Shown piece after piece: positions 1 to 8,119 of a stretch of DNA of 64,000 nt. The stretch covers positions 61,375 to 125,374 of the forward strand of contig NZ_VNIB01000008.1 in NCBI RefSeq assembly GCF_008124615.1, in the 5' to 3' direction. Under the pieces are notes generated by a model that worked only from the letters and a program-made list of their open reading frames with translations, was not told the DNA's origin and did not search any database. Made by a program: the position numbers and the translations under genes. Source of the DNA: Geothermobacter ehrlichii. GTDB taxonomy: Bacteria; Desulfobacterota; Desulfuromonadia; Desulfuromonadales; Geothermobacteraceae. Each line of letters starts with the position of its first letter. Position 1 is the first letter of the stretch.

Positions 1-118
1 ACCTGCCTGCACTTGGCAAAAATCACCGGCGAACCTGTGGGGGCGCCTCAGATTTTTGCCAACCGCTTTCAGGCCAGGCACTTGCGCTCTTCATCCGGCA
101 TGAATCCACTGATTCAGG
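1..118 (+). repeat. TIR-bounded repeat element, copy 1 (cut by window start)
   Basis: This stretch matches the 162-bp element at 39820-39981 over its whole visible length and ends in the same terminal octamer GATTCAGG (111-118). Its left terminal repeat lies outside the window. It holds a perfect 12-bp inverted repeat, 13-24 with 51-62, around a 26-nt loop. The end of the element is 16 bp before the start codon of the response regulator at 135, so it makes up most of that gene's visible upstream region. It could be a MITE, a REP-like element or a transcribed structured leader. Confidence 0.75.
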
Positions 119-134
119 TGAGTGAGAGGAGATC

Positions 135-893
135 ATGGACAGAGTGAAAATGAACATCCTGATCGCCGAGGACAATCCGAAGGATTTCGAATTTCTCGAA
201 AAGATGCTGGGAGAATGGGACCTCGAGCTGCAGCTGCAGCGGGCGCAGGACGGTCTGAGCGCCCTGGAGCTGGCGCTGGAGATGGATCTGCCGCTGGTGA
301 TCAGCGACATCCAGATGCCGCAGATGAACGGCATCGATTTTGCCCGCGCCCTCTGGCAACGGCGCCCCGACGCCCGCATCGTCTTCTGGAGCCAGTACAA
401 GGACGAGATGTACGTGCGTTCGCTGGTGCGCATCGTTCCGCCGGAGACCGTATATGGCTACATCCTCAAGTCGAACACATCGGACCGCATCTCCACGGCC
501 ATCCGCACCGTGCTGCTCGACGAGCAGTGCTGGATCGATCCGGAGGTACGCAAGGTGCAGGGGCGGGCGGGCCATGCCCAGACAGCCCTGTCCGACATCG
601 AGTACGAGGCGCTGGTCGACATCTCCCTGGGCCTGACCGACAATCTCATCGCCCAGCGGCGCTACCTTTCCCGGCGCGGGGTGCAGAGCCGGCTCAACTC
701 TCTCTACAGCAAGCTCGGTGTCGACCAGGAGCAGTTTCAGGCCGAAAATGTCGGTGATGCCTTCAACCTGCGCAACCGCGCCGTCGCCGTCGCCCTGCGG
801 CGCGGCCTGGTCAACGCCTTCGAGCTGAAGCACGAGGAAGAGGAGTTCCAGTCCTGGCTCAAGCGCTTCCGGGCGACCCGCAGGACGAGCTGA
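135..893 (+). CDS. Response regulator, receiver + LuxR-like HTH
   Basis: A 252-residue orphan response regulator. Residues 6-125 form a receiver domain: acidic residues at E12/D13, likely phosphoacceptor D58 in ISDIQMPQ, and a conserved Lys in YILKS. Residues about 150-200 (IEYEALVDISLGLTD... RGVQSRLNSLYSKLG) resemble a LuxR/NarL helix-turn-helix, followed by a charged C-terminal extension. GAGAGGAG lies at a normal distance before ATG 135; a second in-frame ATG at 150 would still keep the receiver intact. No kinase is adjacent and the target genes are unknown. The next gene is convergent, with a shared terminator between them. Confidence 0.8.
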   Translation: MDRVKMNILIAEDNPKDFEFLEKMLGEWDLELQLQRAQDGLSALELALEMDLPLVISDIQMPQMNGIDFARALWQRRPDARIVFWSQYKDEMYVRSLVRIVPPETVYGYILKSNTSDRISTAIRTVLLDEQCWIDPEVRKVQGRAGHAQTALSDIEYEALVDISLGLTDNLIAQRRYLSRRGVQSRLNSLYSKLGVDQEQFQAENVGDAFNLRNRAVAVALRRGLVNAFELKHEEEEFQSWLKRFRATRRTS

Positions 894-922
894 CGCGGGC
901 AGGGCCGGCAGGAAAGAAAAAA

Positions 923-960
923 CGAAGGGGCTGTTCCGGTTGTCCGGAACAGCCCCTTCG
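923..960 (-). terminator. Rho-independent terminator of the Mrp gene
   Basis: A perfect 17-bp inverted repeat (923-939 with 944-960) with a 4-nt loop. On the minus strand it is followed by a T-run (plus-strand A-run at 916-922), so it ends the minus-strand Mrp transcript and may also stop the plus-strand response-regulator transcript. Confidence 0.9.
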
Positions 961-981
961 CCGTCTGGAGGTTCGTTTCGC

Positions 982-1866
982 TCAGGCGGCTTCCGTCAGC
1001 CGCTTCAGGGCGCTGCGCGCCACGTGGCGCAGGGCCTCGGCGGCGATGCTGTCGGCATGCTCGAGCAGAAAGGGGCGGCCGCTGTCGCCCGACTGCACCA
1101 GCCGCGGATCGAGGGGGATGCGCCCCAGAAAGGGGATGTCCATCCGGCCGGCCAGCCTTTCGCCGCCGCCGCGACCGAACAGGTCGGTCACTTCGTTGCA
1201 GTGGGGACAGACGAAACCGGCCATGTTTTCGATGACGCCGATGATGTTCATCTTCAGCTGCCGGGCGAAGCTGACCGATTTTTCCACGTCGACCAGGGCG
1301 ACGTCCTGCGGCGTGGTGACAATGACCGCGCCCGCGCCCTCGCCGAGAAGCTGCGCCGCCGACAGGGGCTCGTCGCCGGTGCCGGGCGGGCAGTCGATCA
1401 CCAGGACATCGAGCGGTCCCCAGGCGACGTCGGCGAGAAACTGCTGGATGGCGCCGTGCTTCATCGGCCCGCGCATGATCATCGCCTGGTCCCGGCTTTC
1501 CAGCAGAAAGCCGATGGACATGACCCTCAGCCCCTGAAAGTCGAGGGGCAGGATGCCCTCTTCGCCCATCTGTGGCCGCTGGTCGGACATGCCGAGCATG
1601 GTCGGCAGGCTCGGTCCGTGCAGGTCGACGTCGAGCAGGCCGACCGCCTTGTCCTCGGCGGCCAGCGCCAGGGCGAGGTTGAGGGCGGTGGTGCTCTTGC
1701 CGACGCCTCCCTTGCCCGACATCACCAGGATCTTGTGTTCGATGCGGCAGAGGTTGCGGTTCAGCCGCTGGCGCATCTGGAACTGCTCGTCGCTTTCTCC
1801 CTGCTGCCGGTTGCGGGCGCTGCAGGAGGAGACGCCGCAGCTGTTGCAGTCGCTGTGATCGGTCAT
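982..1866 (-). CDS. mrp: Mrp/NBP35-family Fe-S carrier P-loop ATPase
   Basis: 294 residues. The deviant Walker A GKGGVGKST lies near residues 51-59, with DVDLHGPS and DCPPGTGDE as switch and Walker B-like motifs. An N-terminal CNSCGVSSC cluster and a C-terminal FVCPHC pair match the NBP35/Mrp pattern of metal-binding cysteines. The family holds and transfers Fe-S clusters in the cytoplasm. The length fits an Mrp without the DUF59 domain. It lies 80 bp downstream of the ABC exporter operon on the same strand, and its own terminator follows. Confidence 0.93.
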   Translation of the reverse strand: MTDHSDCNSCGVSSCSARNRQQGESDEQFQMRQRLNRNLCRIEHKILVMSGKGGVGKSTTALNLALALAAEDKAVGLLDVDLHGPSLPTMLGMSDQRPQMGEEGILPLDFQGLRVMSIGFLLESRDQAMIMRGPMKHGAIQQFLADVAWGPLDVLVIDCPPGTGDEPLSAAQLLGEGAGAVIVTTPQDVALVDVEKSVSFARQLKMNIIGVIENMAGFVCPHCNEVTDLFGRGGGERLAGRMDIPFLGRIPLDPRLVQSGDSGRPFLLEHADSIAAEALRHVARSALKRLTEAA

Positions 1867-1946
1867 GGTCGAGGTGACTCCTCTCGGATATGGATTCTGT
1901 TCCTCCTGAATCTAGGCCACCCGGTGTGCCGGGGTCAACCTCCGGC

Positions 1947-3839
1947 TCATTCCCGGGAGCGCCTGAGGATCCAGGCGACGAAGGCGACCAGGGTCAGCAG
2001 GCCCGGAACCAGGCCGATATTGAAGGCCTTGATCGTCGTTTCCAGTTCTTCGATATCGGCCCGCAGCTGGTACTGGACCTGCCGCAGCTGTTTGCGGATG
2101 CGCACCTTTTCCGCCAGGAACTTCTCCACTTCCCGCTCCTGTTCCGGGGTCAGGGTGGTGGAGCCGCTGTCCTGCCGCTTGCGTTGCAGTTCGTTCAGCC
2201 GCGACTCGGTTTCGCGCAGCTTGCGGCTCAGCTCCTGCTCCTTGGCCCGGAAGCGCATTTCCGCCTTGCGCTGCAGTTCGGCCAGCAGGGTGAACGGACG
2301 CTGGTAGCTGCCGCGGCTGCGGACCGAAATCAGGTCGGGACTGCCGCCGAGCGCCTCGAGGGCGTTGGCCACCAGGTCGGCGTTGGCGGCGGTGGGGATG
2401 GCCAGGGTCCGGCCGAAGAAATTGGTGCTCTGCACCCAGAACTTGTCCTGCAGCAGGTCGGAGTCGGCGACGACGATGAGGTGAACCGGTCCCTTGCTGC
2501 GCGACAGGTGCTCCGGCTTTTTTTCCTTGTCGGATTCGTCCTTCTTGCCGGAGGAGGTCTTTTCCTTCTCCTGTTTCGGCGGCCCCTGCACGAAGGCGCT
2601 TTCGATTTCGCCGCTGATGCGCGCCGCCAGGACGAAGGACTCGCCGGCCGGTTTGAAGTCGGCGAGCAGGCCGGCCGGGTCGGGAGCGAAGGCGATGCGG
2701 GCGGCGTCGATGAGCATCGCCTCGTCGCTGCTTCGGACCAGGGGGGTGAAGGTGGTCCTGGCGCCCTCGACGGGGCTGAGCGCGCCGGCCGTGGCCATGG
2801 TGATGTTGCCGAGCTGGCTGGTCACCACGTCATCTTCGGACAGCGAGGCGGGGCCGATGTTCAGCCAGGGCAGGTAGTTCACCTGTATGATACTCCGCCG
2901 TCCCTGGTAGTTGACCTTGAGCGACTGGGCCAGGTCGCCGACGACCTTGCCTTTTTCCAGTCGCACGCCCCAGCTGGCGAGCATGCGCTCGAAATCCTCG
3001 TTGGGACTCAGCGCCCGTCCCGGATCGCCCTGGATGGAGGCCTCGCTCAGGGGATCGGCGAAGACCAGGGCCTTGCCGCCGCGCAGGATGAACTGGTCGG
3101 CGGCGTACAGGGCGTCAGCCTCGAGGTAGGCGGGATGCACCAGCATCAGGACATCGACCTCCTCGGGAACCGGTTCGCCGTTTTTCGGCAGCATCCGCAC
3201 CTCGAACTGTTGCCGCAGCTGGTCGACGATCAGCCAGGGCGGCTGCATGCGCAGGCTCATGCCGCCGGAAAAGCCGCCGTCGATCGGCGCGCCGGAGAGG
3301 ATGCCGACGACCAGCCGCTTGGGATGGGCGAGCTGGTAGATGAGCTGGGTCAGGTCGTATTCGAGGAAACGCTCCCGTTCCGGCTGGAAGAAGGGGATGG
3401 TCTTGTGGCGGCCGTCCAGCTCGCCGACAAGGCCGAAGTAGAGGTTTTCCGCGCCGTCGCCGAGCGGAATCCCCTGCAGGCCGAAGCGCACCGCGTCGTC
3501 CTCGGCCTCGGAGAAGGGTTCGGGGTCAATGCGCTGCAGGCGGATATTGTCGCCGGCCAGGGCGGCGTATTCGTCGAGCAGGCTGGTGACCCGGTCGGCG
3601 TAGGTGGCCAGGCCGGGAGCCTTGCGGATCGCCTGCCGGCTCAGGTAGAGCCTGAGGGTCACCGGCTTGTCGAGGGCGGCGAGGATGTTGCGGGTTCCCT
3701 GCGACAGGGTGTTCAGGTGCTGTTCGGTCAGGTCGATCCGCCAGCCGCGCAGCCCGAAGGCGGCGGCCAGGTTGAGCAGAACGAAAAGCAGCAGGGCGAT
3801 GAGCAGCCCGCTGCGCGAAAGCAGGCGTTGATGCGTCAT
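1947..3839 (-). CDS. GldG-type ABC transporter auxiliary protein
   Basis: 630 residues. An N-terminal membrane segment (residues about 12-29) is followed by an extracytoplasmic region beginning WRIDLTEQHLNTLSQGT, typical of the GldG/ABC_transp_aux family. A charged coiled coil (about 505-600, rich in Glu, Arg and Gln) precedes a second membrane helix (about 608-624) and a basic tail. A Lys/Glu-rich stretch near residues 425-445 looks disordered. It is the last gene of the ATPase-permease-auxiliary operon, 20 bp after the permease. In gliding bacteria the equivalent GldFG/GldA set supports motility; the substrate here cannot be told. Confidence 0.8.
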   Translation of the reverse strand: MTHQRLLSRSGLLIALLLFVLLNLAAAFGLRGWRIDLTEQHLNTLSQGTRNILAALDKPVTLRLYLSRQAIRKAPGLATYADRVTSLLDEYAALAGDNIRLQRIDPEPFSEAEDDAVRFGLQGIPLGDGAENLYFGLVGELDGRHKTIPFFQPERERFLEYDLTQLIYQLAHPKRLVVGILSGAPIDGGFSGGMSLRMQPPWLIVDQLRQQFEVRMLPKNGEPVPEEVDVLMLVHPAYLEADALYAADQFILRGGKALVFADPLSEASIQGDPGRALSPNEDFERMLASWGVRLEKGKVVGDLAQSLKVNYQGRRSIIQVNYLPWLNIGPASLSEDDVVTSQLGNITMATAGALSPVEGARTTFTPLVRSSDEAMLIDAARIAFAPDPAGLLADFKPAGESFVLAARISGEIESAFVQGPPKQEKEKTSSGKKDESDKEKKPEHLSRSKGPVHLIVVADSDLLQDKFWVQSTNFFGRTLAIPTAANADLVANALEALGGSPDLISVRSRGSYQRPFTLLAELQRKAEMRFRAKEQELSRKLRETESRLNELQRKRQDSGSTTLTPEQEREVEKFLAEKVRIRKQLRQVQYQLRADIEELETTIKAFNIGLVPGLLTLVAFVAWILRRSRE

Positions 3840-3859
3840 GGCGTTCTTCCTCCTTCCTC

Positions 3860-4600
3860 TCAGTCGGCCTTCTTGCGGCAGATCACCCAGGCGCCGAGAT
3901 ACATCCAGACGGCGATGAAGCTGATGAAGAAGACCAAATCCTTCAGATCGAGGATGCCCTTGGTGATGCCCAGATAGTGGTTGTAGAAGCTGAGAGCGGC
4001 GATGCCGTTCAGCACCGCCTCCGGAAGCCAGGGGCGGAAGAAGTCGAGAACGATGGGAAAGCCCGCCAGCAGAAAGGCGAAGCAGGCGATGGTTGACAGG
4101 ACGAAGGCGATGACCTGGTTGCGGGTGGTCGCCGACAGGCAGGAGGCGACCGCCAGGTAGGCGCCGGCCAGCAGCAGGCTGCCGAGATAGTTGGCGAAGA
4201 TGACGCCGTTATCCGGGTCGCCGAGAATGTTGACCGTGATCCACATGGGAAAGGTGAGGGCCAGCGACAGGGCGATCATCAGCCAGGCGGCGAGGAACTT
4301 GGCCAGCACCGCTTCGACCATCGAGACCGGCAGGGTCAGCAGCAGCTCGACGGTGCCGGTCTTGCGCTCCTCGGCCCACAGCCGCATGCCGAGGGCCGGC
4401 ACCAGCAGCAGAAAGAGCCAGGGATGCCAGAGAAAGAAGGGCTGCAGGTCGGCCTGTCCCCGTTCGAAGAAGCCGCCGAGGTAGAAGGTGAAGATGCCGG
4501 TCAGGGCGAGAAAGATGACGATGAAGACATAGGCCAGCGGAGTGACGAAGTAGCCGGCCAGCTCCCGTTTGCACAGTGCCTTGAGATGGTTCATCCTCAT
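3860..4600 (-). CDS. ABC-2 type permease (GldF/NosY-like)
   Basis: 246 residues with six apparent membrane helices, for example YVFIVIFLALTGIFTFYLG and WLFLLLVPALGMRLW, the latter followed by AEERKTGTVELLLTLPV, the usual cytoplasmic loop of ABC-2 permeases. Its start codon overlaps the stop of the upstream ATPase by 4 bp, showing translational coupling. It would form the membrane channel of the exporter with the ATPase at 4597-5328 and the auxiliary protein at 1947-3839. Confidence 0.88.
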   Translation of the reverse strand: MRMNHLKALCKRELAGYFVTPLAYVFIVIFLALTGIFTFYLGGFFERGQADLQPFFLWHPWLFLLLVPALGMRLWAEERKTGTVELLLTLPVSMVEAVLAKFLAAWLMIALSLALTFPMWITVNILGDPDNGVIFANYLGSLLLAGAYLAVASCLSATTRNQVIAFVLSTIACFAFLLAGFPIVLDFFRPWLPEAVLNGIAALSFYNHYLGITKGILDLKDLVFFISFIAVWMYLGAWVICRKKAD

Positions 4601-5328
4601 GCCGCCTCCTCCTTTCTGCCGGTCAGGCTGCGGAACATGGCGTCGAGGCTGTCGTATCCCTGCCGCAGCTGCTCCGGGGTACCGTCGGCGACGATGGTCC
4701 CGCGGTCGATGATCATGGCCCGGGTGCAGATGGCGTCAACCTCCTCGAGGATGTGGGTCGAGATGATGATCGCCTTGCGGTCGGCCATTGAGCGCACCAG
4801 CTGCCTCACTTCATGTTTCTGGTTGGGGTCGAGGCCGTCGGTCGGCTCGTCGAGAATGAGCACGTCCGGATCGTGCAGGATGGCCTGGGCCAGCCCGACC
4901 CGGCGCTTGAAGCCCTTGGACAGGGTTTCGATCGGTCGCCGCCAGACCTCCTTGAGATGGATGGTTTCGGCCAGCTCCTCCAGCCGGTTCCTCTTTTCGG
5001 CGCCGCTCAGTCCCCGGATGCCGGCGATGAAATCGAGGAAGGCCGCCGGCGTCATTTCCGGATAGAGGGGAGCGCCTTCCGGCAGGTAGCCGAGCCGCGC
5101 CTTCGCCTCCACCGGGCGGGCGGTGATGTCGATGCCGCAGATGCGGGCGGCGCCTGAGGTGGGGGGGAGGAAACCGGTGAGCATCTTCATGGTGGTCGAC
5201 TTGCCGGCGCCGTTCGGTCCGAGGAAGCCGAGGACCTCTCCCTTGCCGACCCGGAAGGAGATGTCGTTAACGGCGACCAGGGAGCCGAATGCCTTGCGCA
5301 GGGCGTCGGCCTCAATGTAGCATTCCAT
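4597..5328 (-). CDS. ABC transporter ATP-binding protein (GldA/CcmA-like)
   Basis: 243 residues. Walker A GPNGAGKST is near residue 38, the signature LSKGFKRRVGLAQA is a slightly unusual form of LSGGQ, and Walker B is VLILDEPTDGLDP. This pattern is typical of ATPases of ABC-2 exporters. First gene of a three-gene operon. The start sits behind AGGAGG, and a sigma-70 promoter lies upstream at 5384-5411. Confidence 0.92.
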   Translation of the reverse strand: MECYIEADALRKAFGSLVAVNDISFRVGKGEVLGFLGPNGAGKSTTMKMLTGFLPPTSGAARICGIDITARPVEAKARLGYLPEGAPLYPEMTPAAFLDFIAGIRGLSGAEKRNRLEELAETIHLKEVWRRPIETLSKGFKRRVGLAQAILHDPDVLILDEPTDGLDPNQKHEVRQLVRSMADRKAIIISTHILEEVDAICTRAMIIDRGTIVADGTPEQLRQGYDSLDAMFRSLTGRKEEAA

Positions 5329-5383
5329 GCTGAACCTCCTGTGTGATGGGATCGGGTTCGTAGCGGAAGGCCAAACGGTGAAA

Positions 5384-5411
5384 AATTAATCCTCCCCCAG
5401 GCTACTGTCAA
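5384..5411 (-). promoter_or_regulatory. Sigma-70 promoter of the ABC exporter operon
   Basis: On the minus strand TTGACA (plus 5406-5411) and TTAATT (plus 5384-5389) are separated by 16 bp. The -10 ends about 55 bp before the ATPase start codon. Confidence 0.6.
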
Positions 5412-5435
5412 GGCGGGGAGGCGCGATGGAAAGGG

Positions 5436-5903
5436 ATGGAAATGGCGGATGCCGGAAACTGGTGCGAGAAGCTGCGCGAGGAGCTGAGCTTTCACTTCCT
5501 GACGCCGGAAGAGACGGCGGAGCTGGCCTCCTGGCTCGACTGCCGGTCGGTCGCGCCCGGCGAGGTTCTGTGGCGGCAGGGCGATGTCTGCGCCGGCGTG
5601 GCCTTCATCGTCTCGGGGCAGATCGAGGTGCGCCAGCCGACCTCCTTCCCCGACAAGAGCGTCATCGTCGCCCTGCTGGGGCCGGGCAGCTTCGTCGGCG
5701 AATTCTGTCTGCTGCAGGAGTCGGAACGGTTCGTGACCGTCGCCTCGCGCGAGGGCGCCGAGCTGCTGGTGCTGTCGCGCCGCCGGTTCGAGCAGCTGGC
5801 GCAGGACCGGCCCCGGCTGGCCGTGCGGCTGATGCAGGGGATGCTGCTGACGGTCTCCCGGCGCCTGGGACAGGCCTACGAACGGCTGGCGGCCTTTTTC
5901 TGA
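5436..5903 (+). CDS. Cyclic nucleotide-binding domain protein
   Basis: 155 residues made almost entirely of one cNMP-binding fold (residues about 20-135): VAPGEVLWRQGD, FIVSGQIEV and GPGSFVGEFCLLQESERFVTV. The last resembles the phosphate-binding cassette, where cAMP binders usually have GE...R..T/S. No HTH follows, so this is not a CRP-type activator but a stand-alone sensor or partner domain. It lies 16 bp before the SpoIIE-type phosphatase and is probably co-transcribed, which suggests it tunes that phosphatase. Confidence 0.82.
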   Translation: MEMADAGNWCEKLREELSFHFLTPEETAELASWLDCRSVAPGEVLWRQGDVCAGVAFIVSGQIEVRQPTSFPDKSVIVALLGPGSFVGEFCLLQESERFVTVASREGAELLVLSRRRFEQLAQDRPRLAVRLMQGMLLTVSRRLGQAYERLAAFF

Positions 5904-5919
5904 GACTGGAGCGGAGACG

Positions 5920-7119
5920 ATGCACGACGCCGTTTCCGGCCGGAAGTCGCCGGCCGACATTCTTCTGGTTCATCATCCGCGGACGGAACCCGGCGCGCTG
6001 GCCCGCACGCTGCGGAAGGCCGGCCACCGGGTGCGGCACTGCACTTCGCTGGCCGCGGCCCGGCAGGCCCTGCGCCGCTTTCCGGCCTTGCTGATGCTCG
6101 ACCTGGAACTGCTCGAAACCGACCCGGAGCCGGCGGCGGCTCTGGGTGAGGAGTGTCGGCTGGCTGGTACCGATTGTCTCTGTTTCGGCGCCGACGGTGG
6201 CGAACCGCCGCCGCTGCCGGCCTGGGCATCCGGCCGCCTGCATGCTCCCGACCGGGCGGAGTGCCTGCTGGAGCAGGTGCGGCTCAGGCTGAGGCTGCGG
6301 GAGCTGGCGCGGCAGAACGAACTGCTGCTCGACCAGTTGGCCGAGCGGGAGATGGCCCTGCGCGAGGGCCTGAAATCGGCCGCCGCCATCCAGCAATCCC
6401 TGCTTCCCCGGCAGGCGCCGTGCCAGGAGGCCTTTCGTTTCGCCTGGCGGTTCCAGCCCTGCGAATCGGTCGGCGGCGACCTGTTCAACCTGCTGCAGAT
6501 CTCGGAAGACCAGCTGATGGTCTACCTGCTCGACGTCAGCGGCCACGGGGTGTCGGCGGCGATGGTCACGGTGTCGGTCTACCAGAGCCTCTCCCTGCAC
6601 ACCGGCCGGCTGATCAAGCAGCGGCTGGACCAGCCTCCCTTCTTTCACCTGCAGACGCCGGCCGAGGTGCTGACCGAACTCGACAGGGAATATCCCTTCG
6701 AGCGCTTCGAAAAGCTGTTCACCATCGCCTACCTGCTGCTCGATTCGGTCACGGGCGAGGTCCACTACTGCAACGGCGGGCACCCACCGCCGTTGCTGTT
6801 GCGCCGCGACGGTGGCATCGAACGCCTGGACGCCGGCGGTCCGGTGGTCGGCCTTGGCGGTCTGCTCCCCTACCGGGACGCCAAGGTGCATCTGCGGCCG
6901 GGCGACCGGTTGCTCCTCTATTCGGACGGGTTGACGGAATATCCTTCGGCCGGCGGGGAGCTGTTCGGCGAGCAGCGGCTGCTGCAGTGCCTGGCCGGGA
7001 CGGAAGGTCTGGATCTGGACGGGCTGTGCGAGCGGATTCTGCAGGCGGTGGCGGCGTTCGCGCCGGTGGTGCGGCCGCCCGACGATCTGACCCTGCTCGC
7101 CGTCGAATACCGTCCCTGA
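5920..7119 (+). CDS. SpoIIE/RsbU-type PP2C phosphatase with N-terminal receiver-like domain
   Basis: 399 residues. Residues about 12-115 look like a degenerate receiver domain (DILLVHHPRTE, with LLMLDLELLE at the phosphoacceptor region). A helical linker runs from about 115 to 150. The rest is a PP2C-type serine phosphatase with SVGGDLFNLL, YLLDVSGHGVSAAM, YCNGGHPPPLL, LLLYSDGLTEY and PDDLTLLAVEY, so the metal-binding aspartates are present. Proteins of this class dephosphorylate anti-sigma-factor antagonists. No antagonist or anti-sigma gene is adjacent, so the target is elsewhere. It follows the cyclic-nucleotide-binding gene. Confidence 0.88.
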   Translation: MHDAVSGRKSPADILLVHHPRTEPGALARTLRKAGHRVRHCTSLAAARQALRRFPALLMLDLELLETDPEPAAALGEECRLAGTDCLCFGADGGEPPPLPAWASGRLHAPDRAECLLEQVRLRLRLRELARQNELLLDQLAEREMALREGLKSAAAIQQSLLPRQAPCQEAFRFAWRFQPCESVGGDLFNLLQISEDQLMVYLLDVSGHGVSAAMVTVSVYQSLSLHTGRLIKQRLDQPPFFHLQTPAEVLTELDREYPFERFEKLFTIAYLLLDSVTGEVHYCNGGHPPPLLLRRDGGIERLDAGGPVVGLGGLLPYRDAKVHLRPGDRLLLYSDGLTEYPSAGGELFGEQRLLQCLAGTEGLDLDGLCERILQAVAAFAPVVRPPDDLTLLAVEYRP

Positions 7120-7125
7120 GCGGTT

Positions 7126-8061
7126 TCAGCAGCCGGCAACGCCGTCCCGGCCGGCGGCCTTGACCCGGTACATGGCCCGGTCGGCCAGCTGGATCAGCCG
7201 CTCGGGGGTGCGGGCGTCGGCGGGAAAGGCGGCGACGCCGAAGCTCGCCGTGATGCGAAGCGGGCCGCTGCCGCCGAAATCGATGGCGTGTTCGGCCAGT
7301 TCCTTGCGTAGTTTTTCCGCCAGGGTGAGGGCGCCGACCTTGCTGGCCGACGGCAGCAACAGCATGAATTCGTCGCCACCGTAACGGCAGGCGAGGTTGA
7401 CCCGCCGGGTGTGGGTGCGAAGAAAATGACCGATCTCCTGCAGTACCCGGCTGCCGACCAGGTGGCCGTAGCGGTTGTTGACTTTCTTGAAGTGGTCGAG
7501 GTCGAAGAAGATGATGGACAGATCCTGCCCGTAGCGGCGGGCGCGCTCCATTTCGTATTCGACCAGTGCCCGGAAGTGGCGGGCATTGTACAGTCCGGAG
7601 ACCTCGTCGGTGATGTTCTGCTGTTCGAGGCGGCTGCGCGTCTCGACCTGTTCGATGGCCGGACCGAGAAAGCGCGCCAAATCGTCGAGCCGCGCCAGGG
7701 TCCGGGCGTCGAACGCTTCGACCCTTTCCAGCAGCAACAGCCCCGCCGGCCGGTCGTGGGATGGCAGGGGGAGCCAGCAGCGGCCGGGGGAGCCTTCCGC
7801 CTCGACCAGGGGCCGGTCCGCGCCGGCGAGCTGCGCCAGGCGGGCCGGCTCAACGCTCCGGGATTTTGGTACGGCCTCTCCTTCCGTGTCGAGCGGCAGC
7901 AGGACACCGTCCAGGCCGGTCAGCCAGAGCCTCCAGCGGGCGACGGCGAACAGGAGCGGCAGTTCCTTCGCCAGCACCTCGACGACGTCCTCCCGGCGGC
8001 GGCAGGCGATGAGCCTCTGCCCGAGGCCAAGGAGCTTTCGTTCGGCGCTTTGCCCGCTCAT
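7126..8061 (-). CDS. Diguanylate cyclase, GAF-like + GGDEF
   Basis: 311 residues. The N-terminal half (about 10-145) looks like a GAF-type sensor and the C-terminal half is a GGDEF domain (NITDEVSGLYNARHF, DLDHFKKVNNRYGH, YGGDEFMLLLP). The active-site GGDEF is intact, so cyclic-di-GMP synthesis from two GTP is expected. The product-inhibition site, normally RxxD nine residues upstream, reads RRVN, so feedback inhibition may be weak. The gene is convergent with the phosphatase gene, with 6 bp between stops. Confidence 0.9.
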   Translation of the reverse strand: MSGQSAERKLLGLGQRLIACRRREDVVEVLAKELPLLFAVARWRLWLTGLDGVLLPLDTEGEAVPKSRSVEPARLAQLAGADRPLVEAEGSPGRCWLPLPSHDRPAGLLLLERVEAFDARTLARLDDLARFLGPAIEQVETRSRLEQQNITDEVSGLYNARHFRALVEYEMERARRYGQDLSIIFFDLDHFKKVNNRYGHLVGSRVLQEIGHFLRTHTRRVNLACRYGGDEFMLLLPSASKVGALTLAEKLRKELAEHAIDFGGSGPLRITASFGVAAFPADARTPERLIQLADRAMYRVKAAGRDGVAGC

Positions 8062-8119
8062 GGCGCGTTCACCCTTCGCTTGCTGTCCTGGTCCGTTATC
8101 CTGTCAGTCTATCTCAGAT

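Noticed and set aside
1907..1914. CCTGAATC as a further end of the TIR element
   Set aside because: Only eight bases match; neither the rest of the terminal repeat nor the interior is present.
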